Assembly (NCBI GenBank): GCA_025934485.1
Contig: JAICXX010000023.1
Location: 1 to 54,636, forward strand
Reading direction: 5' to 3'
Source of the DNA: Chitinophagaceae bacterium
GTDB lineage: Bacteria > Bacteroidota > Bacteroidia > Chitinophagales > Chitinophagaceae
Length of the DNA: 54,636 nt
In this document: positions 42,315 to 49,665 of the stretch, piece after piece
Layout: each line of letters starts with the position of its first letter
Numbering within the stretch: the stretch's first letter is position 1
The notes under the pieces: generated by a model
What the model saw: the letters and a program-made list of their open reading frames with translations, nothing else
Database searches by the model: none
What the model was told of the DNA's origin: nothing
Program-made: the position numbers and the translations under genes

Positions 42315-45164
42315 CTAAATGGTGAAGGCCGTTTCGATGATCTCGGCCTGCTCCTGGGCGTGGACCTTGGAATAGCCGGTGGCGGTGGCAGCGCTGGGCT
42401 GACGGCTGATGACGCCATAATTGATGGTCTTAAGGTTCATCTGAAGGAAGGAAGCGGCGCCCATATTGAGGGGTTCTTCCTGAACCCAGAACCACGTCGC
42501 TGCCTGGCTATATTTCTTGTACAGGGCTTCCAGCTGGTTCACCGGCAGCGGGTACAGCTGTTCGAGCCGGACAATGGCTACATCTTTTCGGTTGTCTTTT
42601 TGCTGGCGTTCGGCCAGGTCGAAATAGACTTTGCCGCTGCAGAAGAGGACTTTTTTGACGTCTTCGGCACGGTCGGCAAAACGGTCATCGATGACTTCCT
42701 GGAAGCCACCGGTGGTGAAATCCCGGATCGTTGAATAGGTGCCGGGATGACGCAGGTTGGCCTTTGGCGAGAAGTTGATCAGCGGTTTCCGGAAGGGCCA
42801 GGTCAGCTGGCGGCGGAACGCGTGGAAGAGGTTGGCGGAGGTGGTGATGTCGGTGACGACGAGATTGTATTCCGCGCACAATTGTAAAAAGCGTTCCATG
42901 CGGGCCGAGCTATGTTCGGGTCCCTGTCCCTCGTAGCCGTGGGGTAGCAGGAGGGTGACGCCGTTCATGCGCTGCCATTTTTGTTCGGCGGCGGAGATGA
43001 ACTGGTCGACGATCACCTGGGCGCCGTTGCTGAAATCGCCGAACTGTGCTTCCCAGATGACGAGGGCATTGGGGTTGGCGAGGGCGTAACCATATTCGAA
43101 ACCCAGGACCGCGTATTCGCTGAGCAGGGAGTTGAAGATGCGGAATTCGCCGTTCTTGCCGGGCAGACGGCTGAGGCGGTTGTACTGTTCGTCGGTATTC
43201 TCGTCGCGGAGGACGGCATGCCGGTGCGAGAAGGTCCCCCGCTGTACATCCTGGCCGCTCATGCGCACGTCCTTGCCTTCCAGCAGCAGGCTGCCATAGG
43301 CCAGCAGTTCACCAGTGGCCCAGTCCACCTTGCCTTCTTCGTTGAAGAGTTTGATCTTATCCTGCAGCAGCTTTTCGACCTTCCGCAGGGGTTTGAAATT
43401 TTCGGGCCAGGTCATGATGGCATCGAAGATCTTTTTGAAGTCGGCTTCGGAGATGCCCGTTTGCGGAGACTGGTCGAAATCAGCCGGAGCCGCCTTGCGG
43501 AGCTTCTGCCACCAGAGTTCGGGCTGCTGATATTTGTAGGGAAGCGGATTTTGTTTTACTTCATCGAGGCGTTCCTGCAGGTCGGCCCAGAATTTCTTTT
43601 CCATCTCCTTGGCCAGATCTTTCGCATCGGATTCGCCATGGTCCATGAGGTACTGCGTATATACTTCCCTGGGGTTGGGATGCTGGTCGATGAGGGCGTA
43701 GAGATGAGGCTGGGTGAATTTGGGATCGTCGCCTTCGTTGTGGCCATGACGACGGTAACATACGATGTCGATAAAGACGTCCGAGTTGAACTCCTGACGG
43801 TAGCGGGTAGCGATCGAGGCGCATTTGACCACAGCTTCCGCGTCGTCGCCGTTGACGTGCAGCACGGGTGCGTGGATCGCAGCGGCGAGCGAGGTACAGT
43901 AGTCGGAGCTGCGGGCATCGTCGAAATCGGTGGTAAAACCGATCTGGTTGTTGATCACGATGTGCATGGTGCCCCCGGTATAATAGCCTTTGAGATTGCT
44001 CATCTGCAGCACCTCGTATACAACACCCTGGCCGGCAACGGAGGCGTCGCCGTGGATCAGGATGGGGAGCATCTTGTCGTAGTCGCTTTGGTACATGACG
44101 TCGGCCTTCGCACGGACGAAGCCTTCGACCACAGGGTCGACCGTCTCCAGATGCGAAGGGTTGGGCATGAGCTTGAGATAGACGGTCTTATCGGTGTCCG
44201 CTGTCACTACGCTGCCGTAGCCCATATGATATTTTACGTCACCGCTGCCCATGGTCTGGTCCGGCTTGGCCGTTCCTTCGAACTCACTGAAGATCTGCTC
44301 ATAGGTCTTGCCCATGATATTGGCCAGGACGTTGAGGCGGCCTCGATGTGCCATACCGATCACGACTTCCTGTACGGAATGAGCGGCGGCAGTATTGATA
44401 ATAGTGTCGAGGGCGGCAATGGTTGCTTCGCCGCCTTCCAGCGAGAACCGTTTCTGTCCTATGTATTTGGTATGCAGGAATTTCTCAAACAGGACGGCCT
44501 GATTGAGCTTTTCGAGGATGTTCTTTTTCTGTTCCAGCGGAAGGGGGTCGAGGAACCGTTTTTCCATCTCGTTGGTGAGCCAGTCGACCCTCTTTTGGTC
44601 GCTGATGTATTTGAATTCGATGCCTACGTGACCGGCATAGCATTGCTGAATATGGGTCAGGATAGCGCGCAGGGTCGTTGTCCCCAGGCCGATGAGGTTG
44701 CCGGCGAAGAAGTTCTTGTCGAGATCCTCTTCGGTAAAGCCGTAGAAGGCGAGGTCGACGTTGGCGCCGCGGTCCTTTCGGGGGCGGATGGGATTGGTTT
44801 TAGCCAGCAGGTGGCCTTTATTGCGGTAGCCGAGGATCAGGCGGTAGGCGCCCAGTTCCTTTCTCCAGTCCATACCGTCGGAGGTGGTCATGGTCCTGGC
44901 GGCAGTGGTGCCGTTGGCCGTTGCGGTGCCTTTGGCTATGGCGCCATTGGCCGTTGCAGCACCGCCCGCTGGATTGGCAGCGGAAAGACCATTAGCGCCT
45001 GCGGCGGCGGGGGAGCCGTTGCGGCCCTGGGTTACGGCGAAATCAAAACCTTCAAAGAATTTGCGAAATTCGGGGTCCACGGTATCGGGGTTTTTCACGT
45101 AATCCTGATAGAGTCCCTCGATATAGCTTGGATGAGAATTAGTTATAAAAGAAAAGTCTTTCAT
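42315..45164 (-). CDS. sucA: 2-oxoglutarate dehydrogenase E1 component
   Basis: Thiamine-diphosphate enzyme that decarboxylates 2-oxoglutarate and passes the succinyl group to E2. The 949 residues include the N-terminal E2-binding segment (SYIEGLYQDYVKNPDTVDPEFRKFFEGF), a Gly/Ala/Asn/Thr-rich linker (about 50-95), EKFLHTKYIGQKRFSLEGGE, IGMAHRGRLNVLANI, VHVNGDDAEAVVKCA in the ThDP region, YRRHGHNEGDDPKFTQP, the transketolase-like domain (FSHRHAVLRDEN, ANPNALVIWEAQFGDFSNGAQVIVDQF) and LLLPHGYEGQGPEHSSARMERFLQL. It heads the sucA-sucB-rRNA methyltransferase run. Confidence 0.97.
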   Translation of the reverse strand: MKDFSFITNSHPSYIEGLYQDYVKNPDTVDPEFRKFFEGFDFAVTQGRNGSPAAAGANGLSAANPAGGAATANGAIAKGTATANGTTAARTMTTSDGMDWRKELGAYRLILGYRNKGHLLAKTNPIRPRKDRGANVDLAFYGFTEEDLDKNFFAGNLIGLGTTTLRAILTHIQQCYAGHVGIEFKYISDQKRVDWLTNEMEKRFLDPLPLEQKKNILEKLNQAVLFEKFLHTKYIGQKRFSLEGGEATIAALDTIINTAAAHSVQEVVIGMAHRGRLNVLANIMGKTYEQIFSEFEGTAKPDQTMGSGDVKYHMGYGSVVTADTDKTVYLKLMPNPSHLETVDPVVEGFVRAKADVMYQSDYDKMLPILIHGDASVAGQGVVYEVLQMSNLKGYYTGGTMHIVINNQIGFTTDFDDARSSDYCTSLAAAIHAPVLHVNGDDAEAVVKCASIATRYRQEFNSDVFIDIVCYRRHGHNEGDDPKFTQPHLYALIDQHPNPREVYTQYLMDHGESDAKDLAKEMEKKFWADLQERLDEVKQNPLPYKYQQPELWWQKLRKAAPADFDQSPQTGISEADFKKIFDAIMTWPENFKPLRKVEKLLQDKIKLFNEEGKVDWATGELLAYGSLLLEGKDVRMSGQDVQRGTFSHRHAVLRDENTDEQYNRLSRLPGKNGEFRIFNSLLSEYAVLGFEYGYALANPNALVIWEAQFGDFSNGAQVIVDQFISAAEQKWQRMNGVTLLLPHGYEGQGPEHSSARMERFLQLCAEYNLVVTDITTSANLFHAFRRQLTWPFRKPLINFSPKANLRHPGTYSTIRDFTTGGFQEVIDDRFADRAEDVKKVLFCSGKVYFDLAERQQKDNRKDVAIVRLEQLYPLPVNQLEALYKKYSQAATWFWVQEEPLNMGAASFLQMNLKTINYGVISRQPSAATATGYSKVHAQEQAEIIETAFTI

Positions 45165-45322
45165 GGAACAATGCGCGGCGCGCCTTTTTTGGCCTACAAA
45201 TATCGTTCAAAAATCGCGAAGCTTTAAGCCTATTTTGACGGTTTTTATCAATATTTTAATAAGGGCATGGTACGTAAGTATCGCCCCTGCCGGTTAGTTT
45301 ATTTGGGAAAGTGGGGATTTCT

Positions 45323-45354
45323 TTTGGTGTTTTCGTGGATCGGGGTTACCTTTG
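45323..45354 (+). promoter_or_regulatory. rpsT promoter
   Basis: TTTG at 45323-45326 and TACCTTTG at 45347-45354 are 20 nt apart, a textbook Bacteroidota pair; TACCTTTG is a common form before ribosomal genes. Transcription from about 45361 supports the ATG at 45375 and excludes the longer ORF start at 45267. Confidence 0.75.
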
Positions 45355-45374
45355 CCGTCCTAAATTTGGAGTTC

Positions 45375-45638
45375 ATGGCAAATCACAAGGCAACCAAAAA
45401 AGACGTAAGGCAAGCCAACAAGCGTCGGGATCGTAACCGTTACTATGGCAAGACCACGCGTAACGCTATTCGTGACCTGCGGGCGATCAAGGGGGGTAAA
45501 GAAGCCGGGGAGCAATTGCCCGAAGTAGCCTCTATGATCGACAAGCTGGCTAAAAAAGGCGTTATTCACAAGAACAAGGCGGCGAACCTGAAGAGCAAGC
45601 TGGCTCGTAAGGTAAACACGCTAAACATCGCCAAATAG
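45375..45638 (+). CDS. rpsT: 30S ribosomal protein S20
   Basis: An 87-residue basic protein that binds 16S rRNA early in 30S assembly. It begins MANHKATKKDVRQANKRRDRNRYY and has the helical, Lys/Arg-rich composition of the family, with the conserved IDKLAKKGVIHKNKAANLKSKLARKVN tail. The in-frame extension to 45267 lies upstream of the promoter and is not translated. Monocistronic, with its own promoter and terminator. Confidence 0.97.
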   Translation: MANHKATKKDVRQANKRRDRNRYYGKTTRNAIRDLRAIKGGKEAGEQLPEVASMIDKLAKKGVIHKNKAANLKSKLARKVNTLNIAK

Positions 45639-45690
45639 TACGCCCGCTAAGTAAGGGGTAATACCATCTGTAAAATAGTTTGTTGAAGAG

Positions 45691-45714
45691 GCATCCGGTA
45701 ACGGATGCTTTTTT
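45691..45714 (+). terminator. Intrinsic terminator of rpsT
   Basis: A 7-bp stem (GCATCCG / CGGATGC) with loop GTAA followed by six T residues. Confidence 0.92.
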
Positions 45715-45725
45715 ATTTTGCGTAT

Positions 45726-47447
45726 ATGAGAAGACTTATATGCGCTTTTTTGCTAATAGCTGTGGGGCTTGGCGCGGCGGCCCAGGAAACCCCTTTTGAG
45801 CGGTCGGCCGGGAAACAATCGGCGACCTATGCCGAGTGCATCGCCTTTTATAAGGACCTTGACATGCGCTCCCCCCGCCTATCGATCCGGGAGATGGGGA
45901 TGAGCGACGCCGGCTACCCTTATCATGTGGTGCTGTATTCGAATGACGGCGTAGCCGACCCCGGAGCCTGGCACAGACAGCACAAGCTCGTTATCCTGAT
46001 CAACAACGGCATCCACCCGGGAGAACCGGATGGCATCGACGCCAGCATGTTGCTATTACGCGATCTGGTAGCCGGCAAGATCAGTCTGCCGGACAATATC
46101 GCCCTGGCAGTGATCCCGCTGTATAATATCGGCGGCGCGCTGAACCGCACGTCTTTTTCACGGGTCAACCAGAACGGCCCGGAAAGCTACGGGTTTCGGG
46201 GCAATGCGCAGAACCTGGATCTCAACCGCGATTTCACCAAGAACGACAGCCGAAGCGCCCGGAGCTTTGCACAGATCTTTCACCTGGTCGATCCCGAGAT
46301 ACAGATCGACAATCATGTGAGTGATGGTGCGGATTATCAGTATACGATGACCTTACTCGCCACGCAATGGAACAAACTGGGTGGCGAGCTGGGTGTCTTT
46401 TTGCATGATGTCTATGGCCCTGCCCTTACCGCCGGAATGGAGAAGAAAGGCTGGCCCATGACACCCTACGTGGAATTCGAGGCCGGCAATCCGGACCGGG
46501 GCTGGGATGGGTTTTATGATGAACCGAGGTATTCGAGTGGTTATGCCGCTCTTTGGCACACCGTCGCTTTTATGCCTGAGACGCATATGCTGAAACCTTT
46601 TAAGGACCGGGTGCAGGCCACGTACAGTCTCATGACGGTGATGATCGCGCAGGCTTCTTTGCATGCTACGGAGATCATCGGCATGCGGAAACATGATATC
46701 GCCGCTGACCAGGACAGCAGCCGTTTGTCGTTGGATTGGAAGGTCGATACTACGCGCTGGGACGAGCTGAACTTCAAAGGGTATTCGGCGGAGACGAAGA
46801 CGAGCGCGATCACGGGAATGCCAAGGCTTTATTATGATCGTAGCAAGCCTTTTGAAAAAAAGGTACGGTTCTACGATTATTTTGCTGCCGATGCTTCGGC
46901 TGACGTCCCGGCGGCTTATGTCATACCGCAGGGCTGGCATGCCGTCACCGATCTGCTGGCATTGAATGGCGTGCGGATGCGGCGGCTGTTGCATGATACT
47001 CTAATGACGGTAGAAACGTATCACATTGCCGGATTTGAAAGTTATCCGCGGGCTTATGAGAAACATCATAAGAACACGGCTATCAAGGTGACCACGGATC
47101 AGGAGCCCATCCATTTCTTAAAAGGGGATTTTATTATTACTACCGGCCAGCCCGCGCGACGTTTCCTGGTCGAAATGCTGGAGCCCACCGGTGAGGACAG
47201 TTATTTTGCCTGGAATTTTTTCGATGCCATCCTGCAGCAAAAGGAGGGATATAGCGATTATCGCTGGGAAGATGTAGCGGAGGTCTGGATCAAGGATCAT
47301 CCGGATGTTATGGCGGCGTTGGAAGAAAAGAAGAAAAGCGACTCGGCGTTTGCACGCAACGCGCGGGCGCAGCTGAACTTTGTGTATCATCGTTCGCCGT
47401 GGTATGAGCCGGCGCATCTACGTTATCCGGTGTATAGGTTACAATAA
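45726..47447 (+). CDS. Secreted M14-family zinc carboxypeptidase
   Basis: A 573-residue protein with signal peptide MRRLICAFLLIAVGLGAAAQ. The zinc ligands are His97 and Glu100 in GIHPGEPDG and His197 in IQIDNHVSD; NLDLNRDF (about 164-171) is the substrate-arginine region. A later Glu expected as general base could be in the PETH or YVEFEAG segments but was not fixed. The C-terminal part (from about 390) is an extra beta-rich domain of the kind found in Bacteroidota M14 peptidases. It probably acts in the periplasm or outside on peptides or peptidoglycan. The ATG at 45726 starts the signal peptide; the ORF start at 45705 lies in the rpsT terminator. Confidence 0.9.
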   Translation: MRRLICAFLLIAVGLGAAAQETPFERSAGKQSATYAECIAFYKDLDMRSPRLSIREMGMSDAGYPYHVVLYSNDGVADPGAWHRQHKLVILINNGIHPGEPDGIDASMLLLRDLVAGKISLPDNIALAVIPLYNIGGALNRTSFSRVNQNGPESYGFRGNAQNLDLNRDFTKNDSRSARSFAQIFHLVDPEIQIDNHVSDGADYQYTMTLLATQWNKLGGELGVFLHDVYGPALTAGMEKKGWPMTPYVEFEAGNPDRGWDGFYDEPRYSSGYAALWHTVAFMPETHMLKPFKDRVQATYSLMTVMIAQASLHATEIIGMRKHDIAADQDSSRLSLDWKVDTTRWDELNFKGYSAETKTSAITGMPRLYYDRSKPFEKKVRFYDYFAADASADVPAAYVIPQGWHAVTDLLALNGVRMRRLLHDTLMTVETYHIAGFESYPRAYEKHHKNTAIKVTTDQEPIHFLKGDFIITTGQPARRFLVEMLEPTGEDSYFAWNFFDAILQQKEGYSDYRWEDVAEVWIKDHPDVMAALEEKKKSDSAFARNARAQLNFVYHRSPWYEPAHLRYPVYRLQ

Positions 47448-47474
47448 AAACTGGGATCGTTGGCTCCCAGTTTT
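47447..47474. terminator. Bidirectional terminator
   Basis: A perfect 10-bp inverted repeat (AAAACTGGGA / TCCCAGTTTT) with an 8-nt loop between convergent stops. The A and T ends give a T-tract in each direction. Confidence 0.85.
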
Positions 47475-47480
47475 CGTATT

Positions 47481-48128
47481 TTAGTCTTGATCATTGCGAT
47501 CTCGTCTTTCACCCCCATCGCCGCGGTCACGGTAACCTCCGCGATCACCGCCACCTTCGCCGCCGCCGCGATAGCCGCCACGGTCGCCACCACCCTCACC
47601 ACCACCTCGGTATCCGCCGCGATCGCCACCGCCTCCATATCCACCACGGTCGCCGCCACCGCGATAACCACCGCGATCGCCGCCGCCACCGTATCCACCC
47701 CGGTCACCACCACCGCCGTATCCGCCACGATCACCGCCACCGCGATAACCGCCGCCGCCACCACCGCGGTCGCCACCTCCACGGTAACCACCGCCGCCAC
47801 CGCCGCCGCGATAACCGCCGCCACCGCCGCCGCCGCGGTATCCGCCGCCGCCGCCACGATCACCACGGTCTCCACCGCCGCCACGTCCGGATTCGTCGGC
47901 TTCTTTCACGGCCATCTTCTTTCCGCGAATAGAGGCGTTATCCAATGTTTCGATGGCGCCTTTCGCTTCGGTCTCATCAGGCATATCTACAAACCCGAAG
48001 CCTTTACTCTTTCCAGTCTCCCTATCCATCACCACCTTTGCGAAGTTCACCGTGCCGTATAGTTCAAACATTTCTTTCAGGTCCACATCGTCAAAATCAT
48101 TGGGAAGACCTGCAACAAAAAGCTTCAT
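47481..48128 (-). CDS. RRM RNA-binding protein with Gly/Tyr/Arg-rich tail
   Basis: A 215-residue protein. Residues 1-78 are an RRM with RNP2 LFVAGL (3-8) and RNP1 KGFGFVDM (42-49). Residues about 80-215 are a low-complexity RGG/GGYR tail with many copies of DRGGYRGGG-like units, disordered and able to bind RNA. The organisation matches the short RRM proteins of Bacteroidota and cyanobacteria that are often cold-induced. The strong nucleotide repetition at 47540-47880 is coding, not a separate repeat array. Confidence 0.94.
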   Translation of the reverse strand: MKLFVAGLPNDFDDVDLKEMFELYGTVNFAKVVMDRETGKSKGFGFVDMPDETEAKGAIETLDNASIRGKKMAVKEADESGRGGGGDRGDRGGGGGYRGGGGGGGYRGGGGGGGYRGGGDRGGGGGGYRGGGDRGGYGGGGDRGGYGGGGDRGGYRGGGDRGGYGGGGDRGGYRGGGEGGGDRGGYRGGGEGGGDRGGYRDRGDGGERRDRNDQD

Positions 48129-48155
48129 GCCGATAGATTTAAAGAGGTAAAATTA

Positions 48156-48163
48156 CAAAGATA
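48156..48163 (-). promoter_or_regulatory. Putative -7 element of the RRM gene
   Basis: TATCTTTG on the minus strand, an exact TAnnTTTG match 27 nt before the RRM start codon. Confidence 0.45.
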
Positions 48164-48210
48164 AAAACTATATATTCTATTTTCTATAACAATTAGTTCC
48201 GTGTTATTTT

Positions 48211-48240
48211 ATTCACCTTTACTCACCTTTATTCACCCTC
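48211..48240. repeat. Three direct repeats phased at 10 bp
   Basis: ATTCACCTTT, ACTCACCTTT and ATTCACCCTC lie end to end. The unit (A)(T/C)TCACC(T/C)T(T/C) recurs on one face of the helix, as in multi-site regulator binding regions. Confidence 0.6.
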
Positions 48241-48298
48241 GAACTGTGCCTTTTTATCCAGTGCAATCCGGGGTTAGAACATAAAAATAGCCTTTTAC

Positions 48299-48310
48299 GG
48301 GAATATTCCC
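48299..48310. promoter_or_regulatory. Perfect 12-bp palindrome, possible operator
   Basis: GGGAATATTCCC, fully self-complementary, 142 nt before the oxidoreductase ATG. Palindromes of this length are uncommon by chance and often bind dimeric regulators. Confidence 0.4.
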
Positions 48311-48451
48311 TAACAATAAATCTCTTAGATAGCCCTTTATCCTGATGAGGCATGAGGCCAACCTCTTAGAGGCAAATGGGGAATTGTGCAAAAATGCGCA
48401 GTAAGTTTACCACAGGCCTGGGATTTGCAGCATCGTAGTTAAACGATAGAC

Positions 48452-49378
48452 ATGAAGGCAGTCGAGATTTACAAGAACGGTGGTCCGGAGGTCTTGCAAT
48501 ACGAAGAGGCTGCGAAGCCGCAGATCAACCCCGATGATGTGCTGGTTAAAGTCTACGCAAGCGGTGTTAATCCCATAGACTATAAGGTGCGAAACGGTGA
48601 TGGACGGTATGCCGGCGCTTTTCCACGGATTCTCGGGTGGGATTTCTCGGGGGTGATCGAGCAAACCGGCAGCAAGGTTCAGGACTGGAAGCCGGGCGAT
48701 GCAGTATACGGACGGCCGGACATCAACCGCAATGGGACCTATGCAGAATATGTAGCAGTACGGGCGGATGAGATCGCCCGGAAACCGAAATCCATCGATC
48801 ATAAAGCCGCCTCGGGCGTGGCATTGGCAGGGCTTACCGCCTGGCAGGGATTGTTCAAATACGGTATGCTGCAGCCGGAACAGCGGGTGCTGATCCATGG
48901 CGCGGCAGGCGGTGTAGGCATTTTTGCCGTCCAGCTGGCGAAGGCGAAAGGCGCTTATGTGATCGGGACGGCCTCGGAGAAAAACATTCTTTTTCTGGAA
49001 GAGCTTGGTGCGGACGAAGTGATCGATTATGAGAAAGAGGACTTTTCCGCCAGGCTTTCCGATATCGATCTCGTGTTCGATACGCGGGGTGGAAAGGTGC
49101 AGCAGGATTCGATCAAAGTGTTAAAGCCGCATGGTGTACTCGTCAGCACGGTGGGCATCCGGTATCCCGAGACCTTGAAGACAAAAGATATCCGTGGGGC
49201 TGCTTTCATGGCGCAGAGTGTTCCGGCGGACTTGCAGCAGATCGCCGATCTGATCGACCGCGGTGTGGTGATCCCGGTGGTATCGGAAATCTTTTCGTTG
49301 AAAGAGGCGGCGAAGGCGCAACAGCTGCTCGAAGCAGGACATACGCGCGGGAAGATCGTGTTACAGGTAGCAGAATAA
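48452..49378 (+). CDS. NADP-dependent quinone-oxidoreductase-like enzyme (MDR superfamily)
   Basis: A 308-residue zinc-less medium-chain reductase. The GroES-like N-terminal domain has VLVKVYASGVNPIDYKVRNGD (about 30-50) and ILGWDFSGVIEQTGS; the nucleotide fold has LIHGAAGGVGIFAVQLAKAKGA (148-169), the quinone-reductase form of the glycine motif. The zinc-ligand cysteines of alcohol dehydrogenases are absent. Likely it reduces quinones or enones and protects against reactive electrophiles; the substrate is not known. The 81-residue gene follows after 14 nt. Confidence 0.93.
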   Translation: MKAVEIYKNGGPEVLQYEEAAKPQINPDDVLVKVYASGVNPIDYKVRNGDGRYAGAFPRILGWDFSGVIEQTGSKVQDWKPGDAVYGRPDINRNGTYAEYVAVRADEIARKPKSIDHKAASGVALAGLTAWQGLFKYGMLQPEQRVLIHGAAGGVGIFAVQLAKAKGAYVIGTASEKNILFLEELGADEVIDYEKEDFSARLSDIDLVFDTRGGKVQQDSIKVLKPHGVLVSTVGIRYPETLKTKDIRGAAFMAQSVPADLQQIADLIDRGVVIPVVSEIFSLKEAAKAQQLLEAGHTRGKIVLQVAE

Positions 49379-49392
49379 TACAATTACAGCAT

Positions 49393-49638
49393 ATGGCGAC
49401 CGAATTAAAACGCATCCCGGTGGAAGACCAGGAGCAGGCGGTGAGAATCATCAACCATTTGTGCCAGCAGTACGACATGCAGGCCGATACGCAGCGGCAT
49501 CAGCTGCATGTGTCAAACGACCGGTATGCGGCCTATTTTGATGCGGAGGAGAAAGTGGTCAAGCTGGAAGTCACCGATCCTTCTATTACCAAAGAGGAGA
49601 TCGAAGAATTCCTGATGACATTCCCGCCGTTCTTTTGA
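49393..49638 (+). CDS. Small protein of unknown function
   Basis: An 81-residue acidic protein, not recognised. It has no signal or membrane helix. The sequence MATELKRIPVEDQEQAVRII..YDMQADTQRHQLHVSNDRYAAYFDAEEKVVKLEVTDPSITKEEIEEFLMTFPPFF suggests a compact alpha/beta fold. It starts 14 nt after the oxidoreductase, so the two probably share a transcript. It ends 27 nt before the stop of the convergent permease gene. Confidence 0.75.
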   Translation: MATELKRIPVEDQEQAVRIINHLCQQYDMQADTQRHQLHVSNDRYAAYFDAEEKVVKLEVTDPSITKEEIEEFLMTFPPFF

Positions 49639-49665
49639 GCTAGCGCGGCCAGATGCCTCCCTCGC

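Larger units (their letters stand above)
48129..48451. other. 323-nt intergenic regulatory region
   Basis: Lies between the divergent RRM and oxidoreductase genes, with no credible ORF. It holds the RRM promoter, three direct repeats at exact 10-bp spacing (48211-48240), a perfect palindrome GGGAATATTCCC (48299-48310) and a small inverted repeat CCTCT-T-AGAGG (48363-48373). Confidence 0.6.

Noticed and set aside
42981-45227. A 748-residue open frame on the plus strand opposite sucA
   Set aside because: It is the mirror of a strongly conserved gene in GC-rich DNA. The sucA frame has all family motifs; the plus-strand translation has none.
47540-47880. CRISPR-like or satellite-like repetition
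   Set aside because: The repetition is the coding sequence of a GGYR/RGG tail in an RRM protein; unit lengths vary and there are no spacers.
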